A DNA stretch of 43,473 bases from an uncultured Clostridia bacterium (GCA_944392445.1 CALXWT010000009.1:1-43473), one strand, 5' to 3'; shown: positions 15,082 through 24,734, counted from the stretch's first letter. Translations and numbers: made by a program. The notes: a model not told the origin generated them from the sequence alone.

Positions 15082-17415
15082 ATGTTATGTTCAGACTGTA
15101 AAAAGAATAATGCAGTTGTTTTTGTTAATAAAAAAGGTGAAGATGGGAAGAACACTTTAGAAGGCTATTGTTATGATTGTGCCAAAAAAAGAGGTATAAA
15201 TCCTATAGATAGCTTAATGAAACAAGCCAACCTTTCAGAAGACGATTTAAACAACATGACTCAGCAATTTGAGTCAATGTTTAAAGATATGTCTGAAAAT
15301 ATGAACTTTGGAGATATTCAGGAAGAAAACGATGATTCATATAATCCAGAAGATACAAATAATAATATGCAATTTGGTGCTATTCCTTTAGGCTCTATTT
15401 TTTCAAATATGTTTGGCTCAAATAATTCTAATGAAGACAACAATTCTTCAGATTCAGGTTCTACTAGCAAGAAAAAAGTTAAAGTAGATAAGAAGTCTAG
15501 CAAGAAGAAAAAAGCATTAGATACATTTGGTACTAATTTAACTCAAAAAGCTAAAAATAACGAACTTGATGCAGTTATTGGCAGAGATAAGGAAATACAA
15601 CGAATTATTCAAATTTTAAATAGACGCTCTAAAAATAATCCTTGCTTAATTGGTGAACCTGGTGTTGGTAAAACAGCTATTGCACAAGGATTAGCTATTA
15701 GGATTGCTAATGGAAAGGTGCCTGCTAAACTTTTAAATAAAGAAGTATATTTATTAGATATGACTGCAGTTATAGCTGGTACACAGTTTAGAGGTCAATT
15801 TGAGGCCAGAATGAAATCTATTATAGATGAGTGTAAATCTCTTGGAAATATAATATTAGTAATTGATGAAATACACAATATTATAGGTGCTGGAGATGCA
15901 GAACATTCTATGAATGCGGCTAATATTTTAAAACCATCTCTTGCAAATGGTGAAATTCAATTAGTTGGTACAACTACTTTAAAAGAGTATAGAAAATATA
16001 TAGAAAAAGATACTGCTTTAGAAAGAAGATTCCAACCAGTTATAGTTGCTGAACCATCTGTAGATGACACAATAAATATTCTTGACGGAATTAAGAGATA
16101 TTATGAAGATTATCATAAAGTAAAAATTTCTACAGATGTTATAAGACAAGCAGTAATAATGTCTGAAAAATATATACATGATAGATTTTTACCAGATAAG
16201 GCTATAGATATACTAGATGAAGCATGTTCAAGAATTAACTTAGATAATAAGGAATTATATGAATTAGAAGTTCTTAAAAATGATTTAGCTAAAGTTCAAG
16301 AAGAAAAGGAAGAAGCTGCTCAAGCAGATTCTACCGAGGATTATCAAAAAGCTGCAGAGTTAAAGACTAAAGAATGTGCTATTACAGAAAAAATAGACAA
16401 GATTTCTAAGGAAATGAAACCTAGAGAATTAACAGTTCAAGATATTGCTGAAGTTATTGAAAACTGGACGAAGATACCTGTTAAAAAAATAACAGAAGCA
16501 GAAACTCAAAAATTATTGAACTTAGAAGATAATCTTCATAAAAGAATAATTGGTCAAAATGAAGCTGTAGAAGCAGTGTCAAGAGCAATTAGAAGAAATA
16601 GAGCTGGTTTAAAAAGTACTAAGAGACCACCATCTTTTATATTTGTTGGCCCTACTGGTGTTGGTAAAACAGAACTTGCAAAAGCATTAGCATATGAAAT
16701 GTTCGGAAGTGAAGATTCAATAATTAGAATAGATATGTCTGAGTATATGGAAAGTCACTCTACTTCTAAACTAATTGGTTCTCCTCCAGGATACGTTGGA
16801 TATGATGATGCGGGACAACTTACTGAAAAGGTTAAGAGAAATCCATATTCAATAATTCTTTTAGATGAAATTGAAAAAGCTCATCCTGATGTTTTTAATA
16901 TTTTACTTCAAGTATTAGATGATGGAAGACTTACAGATTCGCAAGGAAATACAGTAAGTTTTGAAAATACTATAATAATTATGACATCTAACGCAGGTTC
17001 TAACTTAAATACAAACTCTATAGGTTTTGGTGGTGGACAAGTAAATAATAATGCTATCCAAAATGCTTTAAAAGAAACATTTAGACCAGAATTTTTAAAT
17101 AGAGTTGATGAAATTGTAATATTTAGTAGCTTATCAATAGACGAATTGATGCAAATAGTAGATTTAATGTTGAATGATACAAAAAAAGCATTAGAAGATA
17201 AAAATATTGCACTAGAAGTAACCGATTCTGCAAAGAAATATTTACTTGATAAAGGTACAGATACAAAATATGGTGCTCGTCCACTTAGAAGAGCTATACA
17301 AAGGTATGTAGAAGATGAGTTGTCTGACAGAATATTACGTGCAGAATTAACAAATGGAAATACCGTAAAAATAGATTTTAAGGATAATGTATTAAGTTTT
17401 GAAATTTTAAAATAA
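15082..17415 (+). CDS. clpE: ClpE-type AAA+ unfoldase (ClpP partner)
   Basis: A Hsp100 ATPase that unfolds proteins and feeds them to ClpP. The N-terminus is a four-cysteine zinc finger (Cys3, Cys6, Cys30, Cys33) followed by an acidic, Asn/Ser-rich linker to about residue 145, instead of the double Clp-N repeat of ClpC; this is the ClpE layout. AAA-1 has Walker A GEPGVGKTA (191-199) and Walker B ILVIDEIHN; AAA-2 has GPTGVGKTE (523-531) and IILLDEIEKA. The IGF loop (647-649) is the ClpP contact. A coiled middle domain spans about 390-450. Length is 777 residues. I chose ATG 15082 (GGAGG ten bases upstream) over an in-frame ATG at 15013 with no ribosome site. clpE and pgsA are the only rightward genes here. 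Confidence 0.92.
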   Translation: MLCSDCKKNNAVVFVNKKGEDGKNTLEGYCYDCAKKRGINPIDSLMKQANLSEDDLNNMTQQFESMFKDMSENMNFGDIQEENDDSYNPEDTNNNMQFGAIPLGSIFSNMFGSNNSNEDNNSSDSGSTSKKKVKVDKKSSKKKKALDTFGTNLTQKAKNNELDAVIGRDKEIQRIIQILNRRSKNNPCLIGEPGVGKTAIAQGLAIRIANGKVPAKLLNKEVYLLDMTAVIAGTQFRGQFEARMKSIIDECKSLGNIILVIDEIHNIIGAGDAEHSMNAANILKPSLANGEIQLVGTTTLKEYRKYIEKDTALERRFQPVIVAEPSVDDTINILDGIKRYYEDYHKVKISTDVIRQAVIMSEKYIHDRFLPDKAIDILDEACSRINLDNKELYELEVLKNDLAKVQEEKEEAAQADSTEDYQKAAELKTKECAITEKIDKISKEMKPRELTVQDIAEVIENWTKIPVKKITEAETQKLLNLEDNLHKRIIGQNEAVEAVSRAIRRNRAGLKSTKRPPSFIFVGPTGVGKTELAKALAYEMFGSEDSIIRIDMSEYMESHSTSKLIGSPPGYVGYDDAGQLTEKVKRNPYSIILLDEIEKAHPDVFNILLQVLDDGRLTDSQGNTVSFENTIIIMTSNAGSNLNTNSIGFGGGQVNNNAIQNALKETFRPEFLNRVDEIVIFSSLSIDELMQIVDLMLNDTKKALEDKNIALEVTDSAKKYLLDKGTDTKYGARPLRRAIQRYVEDELSDRILRAELTNGNTVKIDFKDNVLSFEILK

Positions 17416-17427
17416 GGAGCAAAATAT

Positions 17428-17997
17428 ATGTTAAAAAATATACCTAACGCACTTACAATAATAAGATTTATTTTAATTCCACTTATAGTATATTATATAC
17501 TTACAGGACAATATATAGCTGGTTTTGTTGTATTAACTATATCTGGCTTAACTGATGTTTTAGATGGATGTATTGCAAGGAAATTTAACTTTATAACTAA
17601 TTTTGGAAAACTTATCGATCCATTAGCAGACAAAGCCACACAAATTGCTGTACTTGCTTCTCTTACTTTTAAAGGAATAGTACCACTTTGGATACTAATG
17701 ATTGTTTTTATGAAAGAAATAGTTATGGTAGCAGGTGCCTCTTTCCTTTATGGTAAGAAATTAGTTGTGTCAAGTAGATGGTATGGAAAACTTGCAACAG
17801 TCCTATTCTATATAGCAATAGTTTGTTCATTATTTATTGAATATTGGAATACAGCAATAAATACAGAAACTCCTTTATTTGGATTTGATGATTACGTTTA
17901 TTACTTAGCTATAGCTACAACAATTTTCTCATTGATAATGTATTTCAAGCAGTTCTATCAGGACGGATATTTGAAGAAAGAAAATTTAAAAATTTAA
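17428..17997 (+). CDS. pgsA: CDP-diacylglycerol-glycerol-3-phosphate 3-phosphatidyltransferase
   Basis: Makes phosphatidylglycerophosphate, the committed step to phosphatidylglycerol and cardiolipin, in the membrane. The CDP-alcohol phosphotransferase motif is complete: DVLDGCIARKFNFITNFGKL followed by IDPLADK, with the expected Asp residues and spacing. About five or six hydrophobic helices; 189 residues, the normal size. The N-terminus NIPNALTIIRFILIPLIV is typical. It starts 12 bp after clpE with AAGGAG upstream, so the two are co-transcribed, although no functional link is obvious. Confidence 0.93.
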   Translation: MLKNIPNALTIIRFILIPLIVYYILTGQYIAGFVVLTISGLTDVLDGCIARKFNFITNFGKLIDPLADKATQIAVLASLTFKGIVPLWILMIVFMKEIVMVAGASFLYGKKLVVSSRWYGKLATVLFYIAIVCSLFIEYWNTAINTETPLFGFDDYVYYLAIATTIFSLIMYFKQFYQDGYLKKENLKI

Positions 17998-18003
17998 GCA
18001 ATT

Positions 18004-18035
18004 GTGGACAAAGGGGACTACTTCCTTTTGTCCAC
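18004..18035 (+). terminator. Hairpin after pgsA (GTGGACAAA...TTTGTCCAC)
   Basis: A 32-base hairpin with arms GTGGACAAAGGGG and CCTTTTGTCCAC lies seven bases after the pgsA stop, followed by GCTTTTG. It probably terminates clpE-pgsA. Its GGGGAC motif also resembles the outer arms of element A2, 20 bp further right, so it may be a repeat unit of the same kind. Confidence 0.55.
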
Positions 18036-18056
18036 GCTTTTGTATGAAAATTTAAT

Positions 18057-18309
18057 TTTTCAGCAAAAGGGGACGGGCCTGTTTTGTAAAAAATTTAATT
18101 TTAGCTATACAAGAAAAGGTATATATATTTTCTTTTGGGCGAAGTGCTTAAGGTGGGGACCAACAAGTATACAAACTGTTAATTACACGTTGGTGGAATT
18201 AGTACAGTTTGTACGATGTTGGGGGCCGAAGCCCAAAATAAAATATATATACCTTTTCTTGAAAATAATTAAAAATTTACAAAACAGGCCCGTCCCCTTT
18301 TGCTGAAAA
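18057..18309 (+). repeat. Nested palindromic element A2
   Basis: Outer arms are a perfect 34-bp inverted repeat (18057-18090 and 18276-18309) containing AAAAGGGGACGGGCCTGTTT. Inside is a second pair of AT-rich arms (AAGAAAAGGTATATATATTT at 18111 and its complement ending about 18261). These enclose the family A core AGTGCTTAAGGTGGGGACC (18143-18161), an inner ACAAACTGT/ACAGTTTGT stem and GTTGGGGGCCGAAG. It fills the gap between the convergent pgsA and BofC-like genes. It is non-coding. Confidence 0.8.
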
Positions 18310-18312
18310 CTC

Positions 18313-18915
18313 TTATTCGTAATCTTCTAAAAATTCAACTAATTTTGTGTGTCCTATTATTTCTACTCCTGCTTTTAACTTTTGTAAATCAGCTTCTGGC
18401 AAATACTGTGTTACAATTTCTGTATCTTCTTTTAGTGTCTTTACACCATATTCATCCATTGTATATATCCCTATAACACCATTATGTTCTTGCACATAAT
18501 AATGCTCCCCACAGTTTCCAGTTACTGTCTTATACAAAGTAATTTGAGTTGGTGAATATTCTTCTAATTTCCAATCAGAATATTGCTTCTTTATTTCTTC
18601 TTCAGTCTTATTTACTAATGTCTCTGGTATATCTACTGTTTTACGAATTAAATGATCGCAACCTTCATAATACACTTTTTCTATTATAATTGCATTCGGA
18701 GATATCGTATTCTCAGTTGATACAGTTTCTACACTGTTTGCATCATTATTTTTCAAATTAGATATTGTATCCTCTTCTGCCAATTTTTTATCACTTTCAA
18801 TATCTATTCCTTCTGTTTCTCCATTATTATTTGAAGAATAAATAGCAAGCCCAATTCCTATTGATAACCCCAGTATTATAGCTATAATAATACAAACTAT
18901 CCACTTTTTATCCAT
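18313..18915 (-). CDS. Membrane-anchored protein with BofC C-terminal-like domain
   Basis: A 200-residue protein with an N-terminal membrane anchor (about residues 5-25), a Ser/Asn/Glu-rich linker to about 70, and a domain with two invariant-looking cysteines (YYEGCDHLIRKTVDIPE and TGNCGEHYYVQEHNGVIGIY). This pattern matches the BofC C-terminal domain seen in many clostridial proteins. In B. subtilis, BofC restrains the SpoIVB protease in the intermembrane space during sporulation. That role here is only inferred. AGGTGATAGT precedes the ATG. It lies 82 bp downstream of comEC and could share its transcript. Confidence 0.6.
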   Translation of the reverse strand: MDKKWIVCIIIAIILGLSIGIGLAIYSSNNNGETEGIDIESDKKLAEEDTISNLKNNDANSVETVSTENTISPNAIIIEKVYYEGCDHLIRKTVDIPETLVNKTEEEIKKQYSDWKLEEYSPTQITLYKTVTGNCGEHYYVQEHNGVIGIYTMDEYGVKTLKEDTEIVTQYLPEADLQKLKAGVEIIGHTKLVEFLEDYE

Positions 18916-18997
18916 ACTATCACCTATTTCTTTTTAGTATTAGTATGGTTAATTTTAGAATTTTTATACATTTTTTACGTTTTTTCCATAATTTATC

Positions 18998-21439
18998 CTA
19001 TTTTCCAATAAAACTACTTATTTCAATATTTCCATTGTGATTAATTGCTATGCTTATTTCTCCTGCTTGGTCAGTCCTATATATTTGTGCACCCAATTTT
19101 TTTATTCTTTCTAAAACTCCCTCATTTGGATGCCCAAAGTTATTATTCTCTCCTACTCCTATAAGTGCTATTTTAGGATTTACTAATTCTAAAAAGCTAA
19201 GTATACTAGAAGTTTTTGAGCCGTGATGTGCCACCTTAATTATATCTGCCTGTAATTTGTTTGTATTTCTATATAGTTCATTCAGTCTTTTTTCTGCAAT
19301 TTCTTCTACATCCCCTGTAAATAACATTGTAAGATTATTAGTAACAAACTTTGCTACAATTGAATTGTTGTTTAGAATATTATCATTAATTAGTTTTTCT
19401 TCTGGAAATAATATTTCAAAATATGATGTATTATCTATTTTTACATAGTCTCCCTTTTTTACGATTATTAAATTAATTTGTTTGTCACTCATTATTTGAA
19501 CAAATTTTTTAAAATTTTCTGAACTTTTTCCTTGCATTGAAATAATTATATTATCTACTTTCAAATTTTCCATAATATAAAATAACCCTCCTATATGGTC
19601 ACTATCAAAATGCGAAATCATCATATAATCAATTTTAGTTATTCCTCTATCAAGCAAGTATGGAAGTAAAATGTTTTCCCCTACATCAAAACTTCCAAAT
19701 TCGCTTCCTCCTCCATCAATTAGAACATTTTTTCTTTCAGGTGTTTGAATAAGTGTACAATCTCCTTGTCCTACATCTACAAAATATATTTTTAGTTTTT
19801 TATCTGTAACATAAATTATGCTATTTAACAAAATAATTACTGTTATTATTGTTACAAGTATTTTTCTTTTGCATTTATTGGCTTTAATAATTAAGAATCT
19901 AAAAATTGCTTTTTTTCTAATAAATTGCTTTATTTGATTTAAATTAAATAGAATACAAATTATTAAATAGTACATTGCACATATTATAATGCTAGGTGTT
20001 TTTATATAAATAGATGCTCCTGGAATCTTTGAAGAAATCTCCGCTATTTTTAGTAAGATTGTTAAAAATAAATTTAATGTTATCCCCAAAAATTCAGCCA
20101 GTATTGGAAAAACTATTGATATTAAATACGTTATGAATCCAAATATTGTAACAAGTTCCATGATTGGACCTGCTAATATATTTGATATCCAAAACGTAAA
20201 TGAAATTGTACTAAACATAGATGCCATTATTGGAATAATTACTATGTTTGCAGAAATAGTTACACTTAAGGAAGTAATTACATACGAAATAAACTTTCTT
20301 AAACTTTTTTTTACTTTTATCATTATACTTTTATCGTTTACTTCATCTACTCTTGTATCCGCCGATGAATCATTTGTTTTTAATTTTTGAAATATAATTT
20401 TGTTAAAAGCAATTTCTATTTTTTTAGATAAAAATATTATTCCTATTGTTCCAGCATAAGATAATAAAAAACCAGCATCAATTAGAAGATATGGATTATA
20501 GAGTAAAATTATAATAGAAGATATTCCAAGGTTATTTATTGTATCTGATTTTCGATGTAAAATGCTAGCAAGTAAAGTTAAAATTCCCATAATGCTTGCT
20601 CGTAAAACTGAAGCAGTAAAACCTGTAAGTGCTGTAAAGAATATTAAGAATATAATTGTTAAAATTAAAGAGAATTTACGATTTGTTTTGCTAAGAAGTG
20701 TAGTTAATGCTACAATTATATAAGTAATATGTGAACCTGAAACTGCAAGCATGTGAGTTAAATTACTTTTCTTAAAATTATCTTCTGTTATATCGGAGAT
20801 GTTTTCTCTATCTCCTATTAAAATTCCAACGCCAAGTGCACTTTGCTCTTTCTCAAGTATGTTTAACATATTTTCTTTTATATTATTTTGCACATAGTTT
20901 ATGATATTTCTAATAATACTTATTTTATCATTTTCTTTAATTTCATATTGCTCACATTCTATAGTACCATAAATATTTTTACTCTTCAAATACTGTTTGT
21001 AGTCAAACCCTTTATAATTACGCGCTATATTAGGCTCTTCATATACTCCTGTAATTTCTACAACATCTCCAAACTTTGGACACTCATTTTTTATTTTATT
21101 CTTTTTAATATCCAATATTAGCTGTATGTCTTTTTCAAGCCTTTTACCATTTATTGTATTAACTTCAATCATATATGTGTACTTATAGTCTTTTTCTGTT
21201 CCATCTGAAATCACAAGTGCCTGTAATGTAATTTCTTCTGGTATTTTCAAAGATATTCTAGCATAATTACTTTCTAAACTATGTATTTGTATAATACCTA
21301 CAATACAAGCACATAGATATAAAATGCATTTTTTTATATCCGATATTATTAAATAGATAATTATACAAATTATTGCTAGTATAATGCTCAAAAGGACTAT
21401 ACTTATTTGTAAGTATAGCCCAATCAATATTCCTATCAT
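18998..21439 (-). CDS. comEC: DNA uptake channel protein ComEC/Rec2
   Basis: Polytopic membrane protein that carries single-stranded DNA into the cytoplasm during transformation. An N-terminal DUF4131 region (about 1-200) is followed by the Competence domain (GVGILIGDRENISDITEDNF, LTHMLAVSGSHITYI), about ten helices, and a C-terminal metallo-beta-lactamase-like domain (IYFVDVGQGDCTLIQTP, MISHFDSDHIGGLFYI, VAHHGSKTSS). Length is 813 residues from ATG 21439. That ATG has no ribosome site. Upstream in-frame codons spell KRPICIASIFY, the usual ComEC beginning, and an ATT at 21475 has AAAGGA ten bases upstream, so the true start may be ATT. No other competence gene is in the window. Confidence 0.92.
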   Translation of the reverse strand: MIGILIGLYLQISIVLLSIILAIICIIIYLIISDIKKCILYLCACIVGIIQIHSLESNYARISLKIPEEITLQALVISDGTEKDYKYTYMIEVNTINGKRLEKDIQLILDIKKNKIKNECPKFGDVVEITGVYEEPNIARNYKGFDYKQYLKSKNIYGTIECEQYEIKENDKISIIRNIINYVQNNIKENMLNILEKEQSALGVGILIGDRENISDITEDNFKKSNLTHMLAVSGSHITYIIVALTTLLSKTNRKFSLILTIIFLIFFTALTGFTASVLRASIMGILTLLASILHRKSDTINNLGISSIIILLYNPYLLIDAGFLLSYAGTIGIIFLSKKIEIAFNKIIFQKLKTNDSSADTRVDEVNDKSIMIKVKKSLRKFISYVITSLSVTISANIVIIPIMASMFSTISFTFWISNILAGPIMELVTIFGFITYLISIVFPILAEFLGITLNLFLTILLKIAEISSKIPGASIYIKTPSIIICAMYYLIICILFNLNQIKQFIRKKAIFRFLIIKANKCKRKILVTIITVIILLNSIIYVTDKKLKIYFVDVGQGDCTLIQTPERKNVLIDGGGSEFGSFDVGENILLPYLLDRGITKIDYMMISHFDSDHIGGLFYIMENLKVDNIIISMQGKSSENFKKFVQIMSDKQINLIIVKKGDYVKIDNTSYFEILFPEEKLINDNILNNNSIVAKFVTNNLTMLFTGDVEEIAEKRLNELYRNTNKLQADIIKVAHHGSKTSSILSFLELVNPKIALIGVGENNNFGHPNEGVLERIKKLGAQIYRTDQAGEISIAINHNGNIEISSFIGK

Positions 21440-21535
21440 ATAAAAAATAGAGGCAATACAGATTGGTCTTTTAATTTTATCTCAATCCTTTCAATTAGCC
21501 CCCAATTTTTGTTTTTTGATTAATTTGCTATGTTC

Positions 21536-21646
21536 TAAAAAAACAAGTATTGCTAGGCAAAATTTAAGAAAAAAACTGAGGCATACTTTTTGTACACTGA
21601 TGATTTTTTATTCTTAAATTTTAACAACGCAAGACGAAGTTTATTT
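21536..21646 (-). repeat. Palindromic element C2 after the NlpC/P60 gene
   Basis: Between the hydrolase stop codon and comEC: a 12-bp stem AAAATTTAAGAA/TTCTTAAATTTT (21560-21571 and 21611-21622) surrounds a loop with GTACAAAAAGTATGCCTCA (minus strand). Conserved outer segments are GCGTTGTTAA before it and GCCTAGCAATACTTGTTT after it. The same order of segments, with different stems, is found after rpsL (C1). Confidence 0.65.
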
Positions 21647-23152
21647 TTAAAGAACTCTTCTTGCAGCGCAATATCTAGTATTATAATACTCGCCTGGAAG
21701 TAAGCTGTTTATTTTTACACAATATCCTGAACCAGATGATGCATGAATAAAATCGCCATTTCCTATGTATATCCCACAATGTCCTATTTCGTCCATCGTT
21801 TCATAATCTAAAAAAAACACCAAATCTCCTACTTCAAGATTTTCTAGTAAGCTTGTTTTTGAGTTTTTATTTGCTTCTACTGCTTCGCCTAATCTAGATT
21901 GCATTTGTGCTCCATGTCCCATAGAAATTCCAAAGTGGTCAAATACATACATTGTAAAACCTGAACAATCAAATCCACTAGAACTTGCTCCTCCATATAC
22001 ATATGGAACGCCTAAAAACTTTTTTGCGTACGCTACAATTTCACTTCCTGTAACACCCGAATTATTATTTGTATTTTCCGAAGAACTTGAGGTGTCCTTA
22101 TTAGAATTTTCTTCTATATTATTTGAACTACCTCTATCTACACTTCCTCTATTAGTAACCTGTATTCTTTCATTTGCCAAAGCACTTTTTATAACATATG
22201 CTTCTCCTTCGCTAGTATTTACTCTATACCAGTCTCCATCTTCGCCAATAACTTCTAAAGCAGTATTTTCTGCTACTGTCATTATTATTTCAGCTGTAGT
22301 GCTAGGTTCTCTTCTTATATTGACATAGTCTTGTGTATACATTGTTCTAGTTTCAAATTCTGTGTCATCTGTTGTATCATCCGCATTATTATTGGAATCG
22401 CCATTATCACCTGTATTATTGTCCGAATTGTTATTAGTACTATCTTGATTATCATTATTATTATCATTGCTATTTGTATTGTTACCTATTGAAATGCTAC
22501 TACTAGTTACCCAGCCTGAAACTTCATCTGTTTGAATATATACCCAATTATTGATTTGAGCTATAACTGTAACTTCATCATTAGCATTTATGTTTTCAAT
22601 AGTTGTAGAATTAATTAGTGGAACTATTTTTATAGTAGTATTTTGTGTTATTCTACCTGTTACGGTTGTGCTAGTAGAAGTTTGATTACCACTATTATTA
22701 GTGTTAGTTTCATTAGATGTATCTACTTCATTATTATCATTTTCTGTACTAGTACCAGAATTGTTATCTGTATTATTTTCTGAATTAGAATTGTCTCCTG
22801 TATTGTCACCTGTATTATCACCAGAATTATTTTCATCGACTGTATTTGTGTTGTCGCTTGTCTCATTGCTTGTGTTTGTGCTACCATCCACTATTTCAGC
22901 ATATTCTTTGCTTATGTATCCAGTGTATTCTCCATATTCTACTTCATACCAGTCTCCCTCTTCTGAAATGACATCGCACTCTTCTCCAATAGAAATTTGT
23001 GCCACTATATCAGAATTGGTTGAAGGTTCTTCTCTTAGGTTCAGTGTTTCTGTTGTGATTCTTACTGTGTCTGCATTTGCATTATTCGTTAATAGAAATA
23101 CAAATGCTAAAATGCTTAATGCTATGTAAAATATTCTTTTTACCAAATTCAT
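21647..23152 (-). CDS. Secreted NlpC/P60 endopeptidase with three SH3b domains
   Basis: A cell-wall hydrolase predicted to cut the peptide stem of peptidoglycan. Signal peptide at residues 1 to about 28, then SH3b 1 (about 29-88), SH3b 2 (about 178-235) and SH3b 3 (about 288-345). The linkers are long and rich in Asn, Asp, Ser, Thr and Gly. The catalytic NlpC/P60 domain occupies about 369-501 with Cys396 (GFDCSGF), His458 (EIGHCGIYIG) and a likely third residue at His470 (FIHASSG). Length is 501 residues. I chose ATG 23152, which has GGAAAGG nine bases upstream and starts the signal peptide; an in-frame start at 23200 adds residues before it. It has its own strong promoter. Confidence 0.9.
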   Translation of the reverse strand: MNLVKRIFYIALSILAFVFLLTNNANADTVRITTETLNLREEPSTNSDIVAQISIGEECDVISEEGDWYEVEYGEYTGYISKEYAEIVDGSTNTSNETSDNTNTVDENNSGDNTGDNTGDNSNSENNTDNNSGTSTENDNNEVDTSNETNTNNSGNQTSTSTTVTGRITQNTTIKIVPLINSTTIENINANDEVTVIAQINNWVYIQTDEVSGWVTSSSISIGNNTNSNDNNNDNQDSTNNNSDNNTGDNGDSNNNADDTTDDTEFETRTMYTQDYVNIRREPSTTAEIIMTVAENTALEVIGEDGDWYRVNTSEGEAYVIKSALANERIQVTNRGSVDRGSSNNIEENSNKDTSSSSENTNNNSGVTGSEIVAYAKKFLGVPYVYGGASSSGFDCSGFTMYVFDHFGISMGHGAQMQSRLGEAVEANKNSKTSLLENLEVGDLVFFLDYETMDEIGHCGIYIGNGDFIHASSGSGYCVKINSLLPGEYYNTRYCAARRVL

Positions 23153-23184
23153 ATTTACTGACCTTTCCTTTCTTATGTTGCATA

Positions 23185-23219
23185 ATTTTAGAAAAATCAA
23201 TGATTTTTTCTTCTAAAAT
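23185..23219 (-). promoter_or_regulatory. Leader hairpin of the NlpC/P60 gene
   Basis: TTTTAGAA and TTCTAAAA arms with inner AAAATC/GATTTT pairs fold into a hairpin right at the predicted mRNA 5' end, about 35 bases upstream of the start codon. It has no T-tract after it, so mRNA stability or repression is more likely than termination. Confidence 0.4.
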
Positions 23220-23227
23220 ACGAGTAT

Positions 23228-23256
23228 AGTATATAATCAATCTGGCAAAAAGTCAA
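23228..23256 (-). promoter_or_regulatory. Promoter of the NlpC/P60 gene (sigma-A)
   Basis: -35 TTGACT (23251-23256), 17-bp spacer, -10 TATACT (23228-23233), reading leftward into the hydrolase gene. Confidence 0.8.
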
Positions 23257-23358
23257 GACTTCAAACATCTATTGTTAACTCAATTCCAATGAATTAAATT
23301 TTTGAAATAATTATTTTATAATTTTAATTTATAGCTAGAATGTAGAAAAATTTAGAGC

Positions 23359-23395
23359 AAAAAATTAGGGATTATAATTTCCTTATAACCCCTAA
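23359..23395 (-). terminator. Intrinsic terminator of tuf and the str operon
   Basis: Arms TTAGGGGTTATAA and TTATAATCCCTAA pair along 13 positions (one G-T) around a five-base loop, followed by six T. It lies 12 bp after the tuf stop codon. A classic rho-independent terminator. Confidence 0.93.
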
Positions 23396-23406
23396 AACTA
23401 TATAAA

Positions 23407-24609
23407 TTATTCAATAACTTCTGAAACTACACCAGAACCTACTGTTCTTCCACCCTCACGGATAGCGAATCTTAGTCCTTTTTCAATAGCTATTGGTGTA
23501 ATAAGTTCAACTGTCATGTCTACGTTATCTCCTGGCATAACCATTTCTGTTCCAGCTGGTAATTCAATAACACCTGTAACGTCTGTTGTTCTGAAATAGA
23601 ATTGTGGTCTATATCCATTGAAGAATGGTGTATGACGTCCACCTTCTTCTTTTGTTAGAACGTAAACTTGTGCTTTGAATTTTGTATGTGGATGTATTGT
23701 TCCTGGTTTTGCTAAAACTTGACCTCTTTCGATGTCTTTTCTATCAATACCTCTTAATAATACACCTATATTATCTCCAGCTTCTGCTTGGTCTAGTAAT
23801 TTTCTAAACATTTCTACACCAGTAACAACTGTTTTTCTAGCTTCTTTAGAAAGTCCAACGATTTCAACTTCGTCTTGAAGTTTAACTGTTCCTCTTTCTA
23901 CTCTACCTGTAGCAACTGTTCCTCTACCTGTAATTGTGAATACGTCTTCAACAGGCATTAAGAATGGTTGATCTACTGGTCTTTCTGGTGTTGGAATATA
24001 GCTATCTACTGCAGCCATTAATTCTTTAATTGGAGCATATACAGGATCATTTGGATCTTTTGAATCGCTCTCTAATACTTTTAATGAAGATCCTTTTATT
24101 ACTGGAATTTCATCTCCTGGGAAACCATATTCTGTTAATAGGTCTCTAACTTCCATTTCAACTAATTCTAATAATTCTGGATCATCAACCATATCGCATT
24201 TATTTAAGTAAACAACGATATATTTAACACCAACTTGTCTAGCAAGTAAGATGTGCTCTCTTGTTTGTGGCATTGGTCCATCAGCTGCAGAAACAACTAA
24301 TATAGCACCATCCATTTGAGCTGCACCTGTAATCATGTTTTTAACATAGTCAGCATGTCCTGGGCAGTCAACGTGAGCATAGTGTCTATTTTCTGTTTCA
24401 TACTCAACGTGAGCTGTGTTAATTGTAATTCCTCTTTCTTTTTCTTCTGGAGCACTATCGATTTGATCGTATGCTTCGAATTGAGCTTTACCTAATAATG
24501 ATAAATATTTTGTAATAGCTGCTGTTGTTGTTGTTTTACCATGGTCAACGTGTCCGATTGTACCAATGTTAACGTGTGGTTTTGTTCTTTCAAATTTAGC
24601 TTTAGCCAT
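23407..24609 (-). CDS. tuf: Translation elongation factor Tu
   Basis: Delivers aminoacyl-tRNA to the ribosome with GTP. The 400 residues carry G1 GHVDHGKTT, the effector region [14 protein letters not shown]3 [20 protein letters not shown] and G4 NKCD. Domains 2 and 3 are complete, ending [15 protein letters not shown] lies eight bases before the ATG. It is the last gene of the str operon but also has its own promoter 97 bp upstream, consistent with the high demand for EF-Tu. Codon use is strongly biased to A/T-ending preferred codons and contains no CGG. Confidence 0.99.
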   Translation of the reverse strand: MAKAKFERTKPHVNIGTIGHVDHGKTTTTAAITKYLSLLGKAQFEAYDQIDSAPEEKERGITINTAHVEYETENRHYAHVDCPGHADYVKNMITGAAQMDGAILVVSAADGPMPQTREHILLARQVGVKYIVVYLNKCDMVDDPELLELVEMEVRDLLTEYGFPGDEIPVIKGSSLKVLESDSKDPNDPVYAPIKELMAAVDSYIPTPERPVDQPFLMPVEDVFTITGRGTVATGRVERGTVKLQDEVEIVGLSKEARKTVVTGVEMFRKLLDQAEAGDNIGVLLRGIDRKDIERGQVLAKPGTIHPHTKFKAQVYVLTKEEGGRHTPFFNGYRPQFYFRTTDVTGVIELPAGTEMVMPGDNVDMTVELITPIAIEKGLRFAIREGGRTVGSGVVSEVIE

Positions 24610-24705
24610 TTTTAATCCTCCTTTAAATTTTAAGTTATTTAGATGTTTTCCTAATAACTTCTTAATATATTTTTAAAATTAAAATCTAATTATTTTAACA
24701 CTTGC

Positions 24706-24734
24706 ATTTTACATCATTTCTTGCAAAAAAGCAA
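24706..24734 (-). promoter_or_regulatory. Internal tuf promoter (sigma-A)
   Basis: -35 TTGCTT (24729-24734), 17-bp spacer, -10 TAAAAT (24706-24711). The -35 overlaps a small hairpin CTTGC/GCAAG. The 5' leader holds an AAGTTATT/AATAACTT hairpin (24632-24660). Just upstream (24776-24814) is an ATTCGTTTCT/AGAAACGGAAT stem and a GTCTAGCAATATTCGTTT stretch that looks like a remnant of a family C element. Confidence 0.65.
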
